64,000 nt of DNA from Strongylocentrotus droebachiensis. Taxonomy: Eukaryota > Echinodermata > Echinoidea > Camarodonta > Strongylocentrotidae. Positions 1 to 13,300 of the stretch are shown here, piece after piece (positions within the stretch are counted from its first letter, which is position 1; every line of letters begins with the position of its first letter). The notes under the pieces were generated by a model. It made no database searches, was not told the origin of the DNA, and worked only from the letters and a program-made list of their open reading frames with translations. Made by a program: the position numbers and the translations under genes. Location: positions 62,001 through 126,000 of the forward strand of contig JAVYIG010000404.1 of the NCBI GenBank assembly GCA_035222895.1, written 5' to 3'.

Positions 1-595
1 TCTCCACTCCATGGAAGGTATTCCTACCTCATGGTCATCTAATACAGAGGTTTGTGTCATCCTACCAGGTCCCTATTTCTCTTGTGGGTGGCAAATGTAG
101 ATTAATGTCTCAGTACATGGGTAGGTTAGAGCAACCTGCCCCAAAAATAGTGTTCAGTGAAAATTGCAGCTTGTACACATGGGCAGTAAAGGCTAATGTC
201 TGACTTGGTGTAGCTTGTATGGACATTTTTTCATATTGTAAGACCAGGAACTAATGAGCATTGATTATTGTACTTGGTAGCCCTTTTCACAGCAGGAAAT
301 GGTAATGCAAAATTCCAGTGTAGAGATTTCTTTATTTTCCATGACATGAAATGTTCACAAATCTGGACCGTTCTGGATGTCTGGTTAATTTATCATTTAG
401 TACCCCCAAAAAAATATGAACAGGACAAGAGCTAGTTTGCACATACACTCTTGTGAAATACAGAGTATGTGATAAAAAAATTAAACAAAATAGTGCAATA
501 TTTAACTTTATCATAAAATAGTCACCCTTGTCCAAGTGTATTCTTGCTAGACATGATTAAGGAATGTAAATGTAGGATAACTTTGAGGCAATTAA

Positions 596-1150
596 TTTCA
601 CTTCTTTAAAGTCACGCTGTCCTACTTGTAGCTACCTGCTCCCTCTATAGAGAAAACAATGCCTAATCGGTGACCATTGGTCCCCCATGAACCTCTTTTT
701 CCTATGTTAACTGAGAGCTGAGTTGATGAGAAAACTACCCGTCCAGTGACCAGACAGAGCGGTCTTATTCCAGTGACCAGACAGGGCGGTCTTATTCCAG
801 TGACCAGACAGGGCGGTCTTATTCCAGTGACCAGACAGGGCGGTCTTATTTCAGTGACCAGACAGGGCGGTCTTATTCCAGTGACCAGACAGGGCGGTCT
901 TATTCCAGTGACCAGACAGGGCGGTCTTATTCCAGTGACCAGACAGGGCGGTCTTATTTCAGTGACCAGACAGGGCGGTCTTATTCCAGTGACCAGACAG
1001 GGCGGTCTTATTCCAGTGACCAGACAGGGCGGTCTTATTCCAGTGACCAGACAGGGCGGTCTTATTCCAGTGACTAGACAGGGCGGTCTTATTCCAGTGA
1101 CTATGCAGGGCGGTCTTATCCCTCCTATAAACTAGTACAGATAAGCTTTA
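596..1150 (+). repeat. Dispersed ~200-bp repeat family, copy expanded by a minisatellite
   Basis: Outer arms (GTCACGCTGTCCTACTTGTA on the left, CTCCTATAAACTAGTACAG on the right) also occur at 6400-6735 and, inverted, at 16,388-16,605. In this copy a single internal segment has been multiplied into the tandem array at 743-1120. It lies in the intron after exon 23. Confidence 0.8.
743..1120. repeat. 27-bp minisatellite, 14 units
   Basis: Unit CCAGTGACCAGACAGGGCGG plus TCTTATT, repeated about 14 times with very few substitutions. Because 27 is a multiple of three it stays open as (TRQGGLIPV)n, but nothing suggests it is translated. Units with a C-to-T change recur every fourth unit in the first half, which suggests multi-unit duplication. 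Confidence 0.95.
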
Positions 1151-1157
1151 ACTTTAC

Positions 1158-1373
1158 CTCAGAATAGTTGCCGTTCTCTATGTGTATCCTGGCCATACTG
1201 TCCAGCCATGTCCTTCTAAGCTCAGGGGTACTGGCGTAGGACTTGGCGAGCTTGTACTGGAGGTCCACTAGCATCTCTGGGTCCTTCTCGTGTTCCTTCA
1301 TCTGGGCCGTTGCCATGAGAACGGTGCGGATCTTCTTGGTCAGGTCCTTGACTTGTGACGGGAATGCGGTGTG
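1158..1373 (-). CDS. DOCK9: DOCK-D exon 23 (216 nt): start of DHR2
   Basis: Encodes [20 protein letters not shown], then [20 protein letters not shown] and a helix with [17 protein letters not shown]. This is the entry to the DHR2 catalytic domain (lobe A). The catalytic nucleotide sensor lies in later exons outside the window. The acceptor is CTGTCTCCTCCAG and the donor GTAAAG. Both ends are phase 0. Confidence 0.96.
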
Positions 1374-4300
1374 CTGGAGGAGACAGAGAGAGGATAATTT
1401 AAAATAGATGTTTGTCTACAGTATATCTGCAAGGAACAGGATGAAACAAGGCATGATTCTCTGTTCGTCGCTCCCTCAAATATCACTCTAAATCTCGCTG
1501 AGCCATCAAGCTTACAAACTGTATAGTTTGAAAATAGTACTTCATATGTATCTAATCCCAAATCCTCTTTTCTTTGTTCATCAACACACTGTTCTACAAA
1601 AGAAAAAGGTGATTTTTAAAGACTCTAATACATATTAACAATTTTCACAATACGCCCTCCCATCTAAATCTAAAATGGCAGAAATTCCATACACTAAATG
1701 CACTTTTAGCTTCAAACCTGGTTGCAACCTAACCAATAACAGTTACACATATATGTGTACATCATTGATGACATAAAAAGGCCAGAGGAAATGTTTCATC
1801 CCCTATGAACCACCACAGCACTGACAGGTTTAAATGATAAAAGTACAATCAAACCTTCTTTGGCGACCACCTGTATAGAAAGACAACCCATCTATAAAAA
1901 CCACATATTTTGTTTCTCTTGAATATAGTTTCTCATTGATACATGCACAGGTATAGACGGGTTCTGGTCATGCGATTGCATTTTGAAGGAAACGTTGTGG
2001 AATTGATCAGAAAAGGTTGATCATCTAGTATATCAGTATTGGTGTGTACCGCAAGGTTCTGGAATCATCAAAATGATAAGAAATTTAGCCCAGTCTTGAT
2101 AAAGTTACAAGCACTGTACACAGAAAGATGTATATGGTACGCAATATCCATCCAGTCCGGATAGATATAATAATTTACAGAATATATCAATTAGTAGGCG
2201 GTTTCCCGGCAAATTTGTATCATCAGGTATTAAGTCAAAACATATTCTTTCACATGATTGGTAATACGAGCTTCCATTTCATTTTTGAAAAGGGGGACGT
2301 TTCCAAAACTGGTCTATACCTTTAAGAAACATGTACATAAAGACCACCTGCCTATAAAGACCACATTTCATGATTGCCTTGAGCAGTCTTTATATACAGG
2401 TTTCACTGTATAATGATGTTATTAAATGTACCTGCATGCCCTTGTCACTGTTTGCATAGTTGTTGATGGTTGCTAAGGACTCTTGGAAGTGAGAGCTGTT
2501 GGCCTCTCCTATCAATGAAGCTACAGAAATGATCACCTAGAAAATAAACATAAGGAAATAAAATGTAAAGCCCCATAGAAATTGTGGTTTTATCAATTTG
2601 ATAAAAAATGATCACAGAAATAATTTGTTCAGGAAATCAGTTTTTAATCATGTCTTTCACTATTACCATCATCAAAATCACCTTTATCCATCTTTAAGAT
2701 CATTAAAATCATCATCCTCATTACCCTAATCAATATCACCATCTATATTATCAATGTCATTACCCTCATCATCATCATCAAAAGTATTATAACCTTCCTC
2801 CTCCTCATCATTAATATTACCACCTCCACAACAAGTATCAACCTCATTGTCACCATCATCTCCCCCCCCCCCCTCCTCCTTCCCCTCCATCACCACCACC
2901 ACTACCACCTCCTACTTACCTGTAGATGTACTCTGACAAAGTCTTTCCTCGTTGTGAACTCAAAGTTACTTCTCATCAGAAGATAGAGAAGAGCGCACGC
3001 TTCATTCCTTGTCGAGACGAGCTTGGAATTCAGGTTCTTCAAGAGCTTTGAGGTGGATTAGAAAATACATGGAAAAGATGAATATATACTGCATTGTTAC
3101 ACAGAAAACAACAAGTACCCATAGAGAGTAATGCCATAAAGCAAGACAACCTTCCTGCAGGGCTATTCTGAAAGAAAAAAAATGGTCTTTAATGTTTATG
3201 ACACAGTGTATATTGATATAAGAAAGTTATTCATTCATATCAGCGAAAAGCTGGCTGCATATATGTAAGCGCATGGTAAAAAAAGACAATTGCACCACTA
3301 TCATTGATACAGTACATGTACATATGTGTTAAATTCTATGCCATTTCAGTCTGTTATGACAAATGATATCATTTTCAGAATACGGCGTCGGTTCATATCT
3401 TGCTACACTGAAAAACAAAGATACCACATGTATCCAAAAGTAGTCACTCCAAAGCCACATAACTTTCATGACTCCCACGCTCTATTCTGAATGCTCTTAA
3501 CCATTTACTTTTTGTTTTTTGTGTGTTTTCAAAGGGAACACTTACTTGAGGATGACATTTGAGACAATATGGAGACAATATTGGGGACAAAAGCTATGTT
3601 TTGAATTCTAAAAACGATGAAATATTACTTACTGCTAGGCAGAGGTCTCCACAGAGGTTGGCTGTTCCTTTGAAAAGAGGCACAGGGAACTGTTTTGAAG
3701 AGCAAGAGAAAATAGAAGAATAAATTAAGCAAATTAATGAAATATAATGAGATAAATGTAATCCTTTTGTTTGGACTCTGGAGCCACAAGGGTATTAACC
3801 TTTTTACTTAACACTGAGGTAACTTCCTTTGTGGCTTGCCTGCACACTACTACCAAATGAATACTTTCATTATGACCTAAATCTTAAAAAACTGTATTCA
3901 CAAAATAACGTAGTTTACAAAGTAATACAAAACTAAAGTTTTTTATCAAAAGCTAGACCACATTTTTGTTGCATTATAATGTGTCTATTGTACCCATTTA
4001 TAGAGGTAACTCATGTGTATACTGAAGCTACAGCTACAGCATGTACATGTATGCTGTTCATTCAGCTTCATAATATATAAATATCTGATGCTCATACATG
4101 TGTGTGCTTGCCATTCATTGAGAAAGCAGCCATCAGGCAATGACATTTTGGAAATAATGAAGATCACAAAAAGTGAGGAAGAATTCAAAGAAAAAGATAA
4201 GAACAGTCCATTTGTAAACATTCTAATTGAGAGAGAGAGAGAGAAATATAAATAGAGAGAAGGAGCCATGCACAGGAATGTCTGCCATTTGACATAGTCC

Positions 4301-7300
4301 ATATAAAGGTAGAAGAAATGTGACAGTATTCGACAGAGTATGTGAAAGAATGTTCCATGCGCTTGCTGCAGGGGTGGTGCTCATAAGAAAAGACTTCAGT
4401 AATATGAGAAAAGAGCATTCATGTACATGTAGGTTTCTATCTATCCAACGGTCAATCAATTTTCTATTTACTTTTTCAAATTGGCTGCCAGTATTACCCT
4501 AAACAAGCCACAATTTAGAGTTCAAAGAAATATATTTTGTTTAATGTTCAAATGTTTTCATACCAAATTTGATTCCTTTCCCAAATATTTCGATATTACA
4601 TCTAGAAAATCTGTAGTGCATTAACGTCTGGAGTCCTAGCTTGCCTAACATAGCAGAAATTAATATGTGTATTTCAATTCATTTAGATACAAGCCTACAG
4701 GACAAATAAACTGAAACATGTTTTATGTAGGGAGAAACTTTCCTAAATCTCAATATACTATTAACGTATGTAGGGTCTATTGTCTTCACCTTAATTATAC
4801 AAAAAAAAGAAAAGAGAAGAGAAAATCAAGCAAGAGAAAGCAAAAGATGTTCATGTTGCAACACGATTCCGTAGATATGCTCAAAGATCAGCAGCCAAGG
4901 TTCAAAGGTCATGGGTCGACACGATGCCAACTACACACCGGATAAGACTCATTCGGGGAATAGAAATAGGGTTCGGCCTGCTCAGCGCCAAAGAAAACCC
5001 TGTGATGACGATGATGATGGCGATGATGATGGTGGTGGTGTCGCGGAGGAATGATGTAGATGTCATCGCCAAATTCATCCCAGTCTGACTACAGAGAGTG
5101 GATTATAGGGCTAGGAAGAATGACTTATCTCATATTTATCTATCTTTCCCATTAGATATAATTTATTCATATAGAGTTGGACCAAGTTGAGCGTGGTTCA
5201 ACAGAGTCTCCCAGTTCATTTACACGTCTTATAGCATATATTAATTCAATTCAATTTTATATCACCAAAACATTTTAAACAGGCTCATATATGCATTCAT
5301 AGCATTAAACATTGGTACATAAACATGAAACAATATATGAATAAATTGTAACAAAAATATAAAAGTTGCTTCGTTCATGTAGGTAGCACCCATAAAGAAA
5401 GAGGTAGCCATCCTAAAATAAGATGACATGATGGTAAAATGTACATACATGTACGAGGTTACAATAAAATGACAAACACAACATTACCACAAAATCATTA
5501 CACAGCACAGTACCTGGCATATGATATTATAGATAAATAAAATTAACAGGTTAACATTTTTTAATATATATTGTATAGCAAACTACATTTTCTATTAACC
5601 TTCTTCTAAAGATAATATACATAACAGTGTATACAAACTGATTTCAGTGTGAGTCAAGCTACAGTGTAGAGTTAAACAAGATAAAAACTCAAGCATGGAC
5701 AGATAAAAACTATCTGATAAGAAACACATTATTTTAGCCTTTAGTTCTTTATAAATTTGTAATTATGCAATGCAAAAGTAAGACATCATTTGCTGTGAGC
5801 CAGGAGGGCATCAACTCACATTATTTGTATCATAAAGAGTCGATACCCGATCGGCTCCAGAAAGGGAACATTTGCTCATTACCTGTAAATATGCTCAGAT
5901 AGACGAAGTAGAACAAGGGCTTACATGGTTTCTATAGCACTTGGAATAGAAAGAGTTTGAATCTTAGCATTGACAGAGGGCCAGCCGTTGAATATTGTAT
6001 TGTAACCATATTTTCATGTGCATATTAAAAACAATTTTCTTAAGTGTATATATTTTGGTTCAATTTTGTGTACACTATTCAATTTCATTTTAAATCAACC
6101 GTTATGAGTTCCTGAACTTTACGTATTGATGTTTTTAAACCGAATAAATAAATAAATAAATAAAAATAATAAAATATAAAAAGAAAATTTGATGAGAGAA
6201 CCTTACCCTGTTTAGAAAGAGACGTAGGGAACTGAAGACATTCTTGAGTGTTGATTCTGACTGTCCTGTATGGAGGAAACTGGTGAAGATATCAATCACT
6301 TTTCTCATTAAGGGGTTGTTGCCATCCCCACTGTCCATTGCCGTCTGGAGAGACAAAAAGAGGAGAAATTAAGAAAAAGATTTTGTACAGAATGCATTTA
6401 AAGCCACACTGTCCTACTTGTAGCTACTTGCTCCCTCTATGTAGAAAAAAATGCCTAATTGGTGACCATTGCTAGAAATTACCTATTACCAGCCTACATT
6501 ATACTTTACTGATCTCTGAGAAGTGTCTAACTTTTGTTTTTAAGTGGCCCAAACATTGTGGAGCGTGTGTGCAGTGCTTTGTAACTGCAAGGAAAAGGCG
6601 CTATATCAAATATCTTTTGGATTGGACTGGATTTATTTTATGTTAATTGAGAGCTGAGTTGATGAGATAACCACCTGTCCAGTAACCTTGCAGGGCGGTC
6701 TAAACCCTCCTATAAACTAGTACAGATAAGCTTTAATAATGCAAATATATAACATCTCTGACACATTCGTTATCATCATCATCATCATCATCAAGTAATG
6801 TTTAAAGTTTTGATAATGTAGAGGTGTCATGGTCTAGTGGTTTAGTCACCGAACTGTGAATCCCATGGTTCTTGGTTTGAGTCCCGTCGCTGCACTAATG
6901 TCCTTTGGCAAGACACTTATCTACATTTGCCACACTCGACCCAGGTGAGGTAAATGAGTACCTGGTAGGGACTAATTCCTTGAAATGCTAGAGCGCCATA
7001 ATGGCAGCCATGCTAAAACCGGGGTAATAGTTGCGGAGCGCCAGGAGTGTCAAGTTTGATAGGCATGAGCGCTTTACACAAAACCACTATTATTATTACT
7101 AATCATCATCATCATCATCATCATTATTGTAACGATCCACCCTCACAATATTATACTTGTAACTGATTTCCATGCTAGATATCTTTCAGTATCTGAAACT
7201 TCTGAAACATGCAGCTTGAATCATCCCATCCTTTCTTTTCTCAATCTTGTCTTATTTCTGTCTTTTCCCCTCTGTCTCCCTCTCTCTCTCTATGCTCTCT

Positions 7301-10300
7301 CTCTCTCTCTCTCTCTCTCTCGCTCACTCCGAGACCTTGCATGCAGCCAGCCTATTTCTCTTCATCCCTTCACATTCTTCATTTATAGGTAAAAATTAAT
7401 CTCGATTAATTTTATTCCAGAAGTACCGCTGCGAGTTATAGTCTGGATTGTGTGTGTTTTTGTGTATAAATACCTGCTTACGAGCAAAAGTTTCTAGTTT
7501 GAAGAAGTCTAGTATGAACGGCTTCACGTATAAACACAACCGGAAGCATACGCGTACGTTGCTTCCGACACACTAGATCTAATCTATAAATCGTAGTAAT
7601 ATGCCTAAGAATTCATTATGTATGAAATATGTGATAAAGTTGTATATTTATTCAGATAGACAAACAAATTATCTCTAATATCATATTATTGTCTTAACAA
7701 TCTCTTGTCAAAAACGTAAGAGAATTCGAATTTTGTACTTCTTTAAAGTTTATTAACCAGGATCGGAATTCAGGTTGTGCGGTTGACGCGCATTATGTAA
7801 ACAAACAGTGAAACCCAAATTCATGCTATGAAATATTTGTTTGTTAAATTTCTGCTCTTATTACAAAGGAGAGCTTGAAAAATATATCTTATGCCTTGTA
7901 TAAAGTTTCAAATAAACGCATTGTAATGTTTCCATTACTATAGCAGTGTAACTTTTGGAATAAATAAGCATTTAATATTGAATTAATAAAGATTTGGAAC
8001 TTTATAAGGACCGGTTGCAATGTGTACGAGCGCATCTAGTTATCTAGCTATGTGCATGATCGCGGCGTTGCTTACAGCACGCGCATAGATTTCCCCCACG
8101 TACGCATGATTTCCCCCACGTACGCATACAGTGTATATATAAGATAGATTTTTCGGATTCGTGGCTGATTCGGAAGATTCAGTCGCCCAACAAACTGGTC
8201 CAACGGCGATTCGGCAGAATCGCGCAACAAATTGGTCCAAACGTCGTCTCGCAAGAGCCGCCCAACAAATTGGTCCAAACTTAACACTAAACTTTAAATA
8301 ACATTTACTAATTCCCTAAACTCTCCTTCATAAACAAACAGGTATAGTTCCTTAGTTAATTCAAAGTCCATTACCAATTTACAGTGTTATAACAATAAAC
8401 AGATTTTATAAAATAAGTATTAACTTGTGTGAATATATATATATATATAAAGACTTATTTGAATTTGTAACAGTGGCGATAAAACTATTGATGTAAAAAG
8501 AAATGATAAATAAAAATGAAGTTTTTTTTGTTTTTGTGTTCAAACTAAAATCTTGTCTCAAACAAATGTGTTCTTCTTTTTGAGTATCAATTTAGTTATT
8601 CCATATACCTGTATTTCTATAGTCATATATTTTGACTGAAACGAGCTAGGATTTTATAAGATACATCACTTCTATCTTTCTTCCACGAAGATATGGCCAC
8701 CAATACCAGGCTCGCCGTGAGGGAAGGTAGGGGTGATGCGGTCGACGCCCTCAACGAGGGTGACGGCCGGTACATTATTATGACCAAATACTTACCCTAA
8801 AATTGATGCAATAGAGACCTAGTACATCCAGGATGATCATGCCACACTCTGCTGCTAGATTTGCTTCCTGGTTGATTCTCTGGCCAGCATCGGATTCAGT
8901 CAAAGCAGCAACTACAGTATAGCAAAAGACAATAATAATATTCAGTTTTTGTATAGCACATATTACATTATATATAACGTCCCTTTTTTGACAGATAAAG
9001 ATGGTTTTACTTTCAATTAACATATATTTCTAGGGGTATCCGTCTCCAGCTTATCTTGATCCTATTCTTTTCATGGGTTATATATATATATATATATAGA
9101 TAAAGATATATAAGCTGAAGATTCAGAAAATAAAGGGGGCATTATTCCCAAGATAAAGTACAGAACAGCATAGTATCTTGGCCTTGGTATTTGGTGGGTT
9201 AAAAACTTGTGATTCTAAATCAACAAATTTCATATGTACAGTAGGTCTACGGTTGCACCATGTGAGAGAGAGGGGGAGGGTTGGGGAGTCCTGAAAAGGA
9301 CTGTCGGTAATCTTTCTTTCTTGAGTGTGTGTGTAGTCCTGAAAAGGACTGTTGATAATCTCTCTTATAGTTCTCCGGTTGGAAAGGATGGGTAGTAGGA
9401 GTGGCTCGACATTTTGGACAGGTTGACTATCCGTCGTCATAATTATACATGTACTCACCCAATGGTAGATCTCCTACTTCAATCAGGGACCTGGTTTGAG
9501 GCAGCCTCTTGATGTTAACAGGCAGGGTACGGCTTCGCTCACTAGATGTCGGTTTTTCACGCAGTCTGAAATGAAGAAGGCCACAATGTTTGGTTTATGA
9601 ATTATTATGTACACGTATGTACAGTATGTACTGTCAAACCTGTTTTAGTGACCACCTGTCTACAAAGACCACATACTTTGTTTCCCTTGAAAATGGTTTC
9701 TCATTGAAACGTGTACTAAAGGAACCTGTCTACAAAGACCACTTTTTGTGTTTCCCTTGGGCGGTCGCTATAGCCAGGTTTGACTTTATTAGCCTTGACC
9801 TTGTGCATATGGGTACACTGACCAATCCAAGACTCAATAAATCTATATTTTTTAAATGAAATTATGATAAGTGTCTATGAAATGCACCATCAACCATCAA
9901 CATCCCAAAATAGTACTATATGTATCAGTGTACCATAAGATATTTAATGAAGTTGGGTGCTGTATGAAAATCATTCATGTCCATATGTTCATGATCAATA
10001 AAACGTGAATATTTTTTTTTAAGGAGAAAGAAAAAACCAGGGGAAAAATGAAAATACAATATGCACATTTATATAAGAGCTGATATTATGTCCACCTACA
10101 CATATCCCCCTATTGTGAATAGCATATTAAGCTAGATATATATGTGGGTTTTTTTTTTACACAATTTTTTCCCTAATATTTTGGAAAAATAGTATTAGAA
10201 CCAAAAACACATGGCAGCTCAAAGATTAAACCACATGAATGACCTTTGATGAAAAAAAATAGTTTGTTGCACCTCGAGTGACACCCTTATGATATATAAG

Positions 10301-13300
10301 GGAAAGCCGGAAGAGTTACTTTGACAATGCAAGAAGGCATTCACATGCATAAAGAAAGGGGAAAAGTGCTCCTATTTAGCTAATAAAATGGACTTTACAA
10401 TTATACATGACTTTTTTTTTAAAAGGGGGAAAAAGCAAATTTAAAGCAGAAAAAACATTGAAATATTTCCCCTTTTTTCCATCTTTATTGTAAATATAGG
10501 ATAACAGTATGTGCAGACAAGAACAAATTTACATTGAAAGATTTTGGATATTAAAAGAAACATTACATTTGACTAAGAACTTTGAAATATATGATAGCTA
10601 TTAGACTCTAGACAAATCATTCAATATACTGTTTCAACAAATACATTTGTAAATTCAGCTAGCTGCATAGATGAGCAAGGGAGATTTCAGGGGTGGGAGT
10701 ATAAGAGGGCAATCAAACATTTGTAATAAGTTGATTTGTATGAAAGCGGATAAATATGAGGAACAGAATGGCAAAACTTTGAAACACATTGGAACAATAA
10801 TAATAGAGTTATGAATGTTTGAAGTACAAGATCATTAAACTTAGATGCGAATCTCAAATTGGCAACTAGGTCGTTGGACTGTGACGAAGTAACGGACAGC
10901 TCTCCTGTTTATTATGTACAAAAATATCATTAATTTATGTTTTATCCCAAGTGCTGTCTCCATTGGTACACTGCTCAAAATACATTTATAGATAGCATAT
11001 TATTACAGGTCCTATAAAAAAGAAAGACCCCCCTGCTGCATAAATTTAGAAAAAGTTACCAGTAAGCTTAAAACCACAGTACCTGCTGGTAAGACGGACA
11101 AATACAGCGCCAAAGCACACTTAATTTTGAACAAAATGAGAGCATCTTGACAATTAAGCAATTTTAACTGCACAGATAATTTTCTTCACTGAATCACACA
11201 TAAATGTATTCTTCAAAATTGGGGAGGGGTGAACAGTACAAATGAAGCCAAAGAACCTGACAGTTCTCTAATAATGCATACATTTAACATAGTTGGGAGA
11301 TAAAACTGGAAATGTAAGATAAGAAAGACATTATATTGTTTAAAACTTATTAACACTTCAAAGCACTGCATAAAGAATGGAAAATCTGTGAAATTCAAGA
11401 GGAACACTGTAACAATTATTTGATTGTAGAAAGCAATGTTGATGGCTTTAAAAAAAAAAACACCCTTTTTTCAATTGATTCCATTGTGATGAGAGACCGA
11501 TAGAAATAAACGATGCTAGGAGTAGAAGATCAGACTTTAAAGTGTATAGCTAAATAGTCATTCGAATGCAATCAGAAAGACAGAAAGAAAGGGAAAGAGG
11601 GAGAGAGTAGGTAAACTGAACATAACAAGTAAGGAAGTGGAAAAACTCAATTAAAAAAAAATGAAGAGAGAAAGGAACAGAACAGGAAGGTAGAGATGCA
11701 GAGAGACAGATGGATAGAAAGATAAATCAGGAGAAAGAAAGAGTACAAATAGATAAACAAAAAAGAGGAAAGAAGATAAACATAGGGAAAGAGAGATAGA
11801 GAAAGAGAGGAAGGGAGGGAGAGAGAGAGAGAATAAGAAGATGCAAGGAATCTTTCCAAAACATAGAAAGAAGGAAAAAACCATGATGCTTTGAAAATAC
11901 TAGAAACAAAGATACAAATCACTACACCAAGAGATGGTACTATTTTAGAAAAGCAATCTACGCACAGGGCAAGCAGAGATTCAAGTTTCATGTCCTAACA
12001 ATATGCAGGAGGGTCTAGGAAGGTTAAAGGTCAAGGGTCAAAGGACAGAGGTCATAGAGCAGGAACCAGGTGCACACCATGCAAATCATCTTTTGTTTTG
12101 AGAATTTAGTTTATTAGGGTAGAGGGGGCTCTAGCCATTCAAGCTGGTATCTAACACGGCACTTGCTCTTACCATTTTTCATCCATGGGGGAGTGAGGGG
12201 TCCATCAAAGGGGTACACAGACATGCCCCCAGTAGAAAGACAGAGGAGAGCAGCAGGCGACCAATTTCAACCATTGAAAGAGAATTTATATTAAGAGATG
12301 GGGGAGGGGGGGGGGGGTATACAAGGGATGGGGGAGGGGCGAGATGAGAAAGTCAGATAACAGAGATGAGCTCAAATACATATTTGAAGACTGAAATCTT
12401 AAACTTAATTTCATATCAAAGAGAACACCATGTGGTGTCTTTGATATGGATATAGGTACAGAGAAGATATCATATGGTCAAGTTCGAGAGTTCAAAGGTC
12501 AAAGGTCAGGATGATATCATGCAGTGAGTAATGCTAGCCATTAGGAGGGCAGTTAAGACTAATACATGTATTTAATACAATAGACCGAGTTTGGCTAAAA
12601 TTGGCTTCAGTTTCTGACACATAATGCTTAATGGGCCGGGAGCAAACAACAAACTGTATGCATGTGTCCATCTTAAACTGATTAGGTCACACTCCGTTCA
12701 TACATGTACATGTCTCTGATTGGAAAATATTCCAAAAAGAAATAAAAAGATACTATTAGGTCAAGTTTTTGTCAAATTTTAATGCCGAGTTTTGTGAGAA
12801 GATTAGGGCAGCAGAATGAAAAATGATATCCCATATTTGGGGTGATAAAATTGACCATTTGCTTATTCACACCCACTAGAAAGATTGCGTAAAATCAAAA
12901 CACAGCAGTGAACTCGCAACTACACGCAAAAGGCAGGAAAGCGCCACCATTTAAGGAACATCACACTCGTGACAAAAAATACCATATGAATTTATGTAAA
13001 TCCATATAGTCTATACATGTATATATACATCTCAATATTTTATAATTCTAGGTCGGTACCTTTGCCTAGCTGTTAAACCTGCACCCCAACCCCCCCCCCC
13101 CCCCCCCTCCCCCAAAAAAAAATTTAAAAAATGGGTTGGCAACAAAAACAATAATTTGATTGCGCTAATTCAAATACATATTAAAATTACAAAAAAGAAA
13201 AGAAAAAAAGGCCAACCCTTGACTCTGGATATTGAGAGAAAGAAGGACGATAGAAAATAGCAAATGGTGTATACAAAGTGTTACTAAGCTGCTGGAATAG

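Noticed and set aside
746..1135. 129-codon open frame of (TRQGGLIPV)n
   Set aside because: It is the 27-bp minisatellite read in one frame. There is no start context, splice evidence or non-repeat coding sequence.
4985..5092. Exon-like stretch encoding [14 protein letters not shown] and a His run on the minus strand
   Set aside because: The open frame does not fit the phase 0 junction of exons 19 and 20, no suitable donor was found, and the His run is a GAT-triplet expansion. It could still be a captured fragment.
11066..11130. Possible 37-nt exon before a GTACTG donor
   Set aside because: Its length would shift the frame between exons 16 and 17, and the acceptor is weak.
12147..12210. ATG plus GTAAGAG pair that could be an alternative first exon (MDEK)
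   Set aside because: The phase gives a stop on joining exon 17, and no promoter signal is evident.
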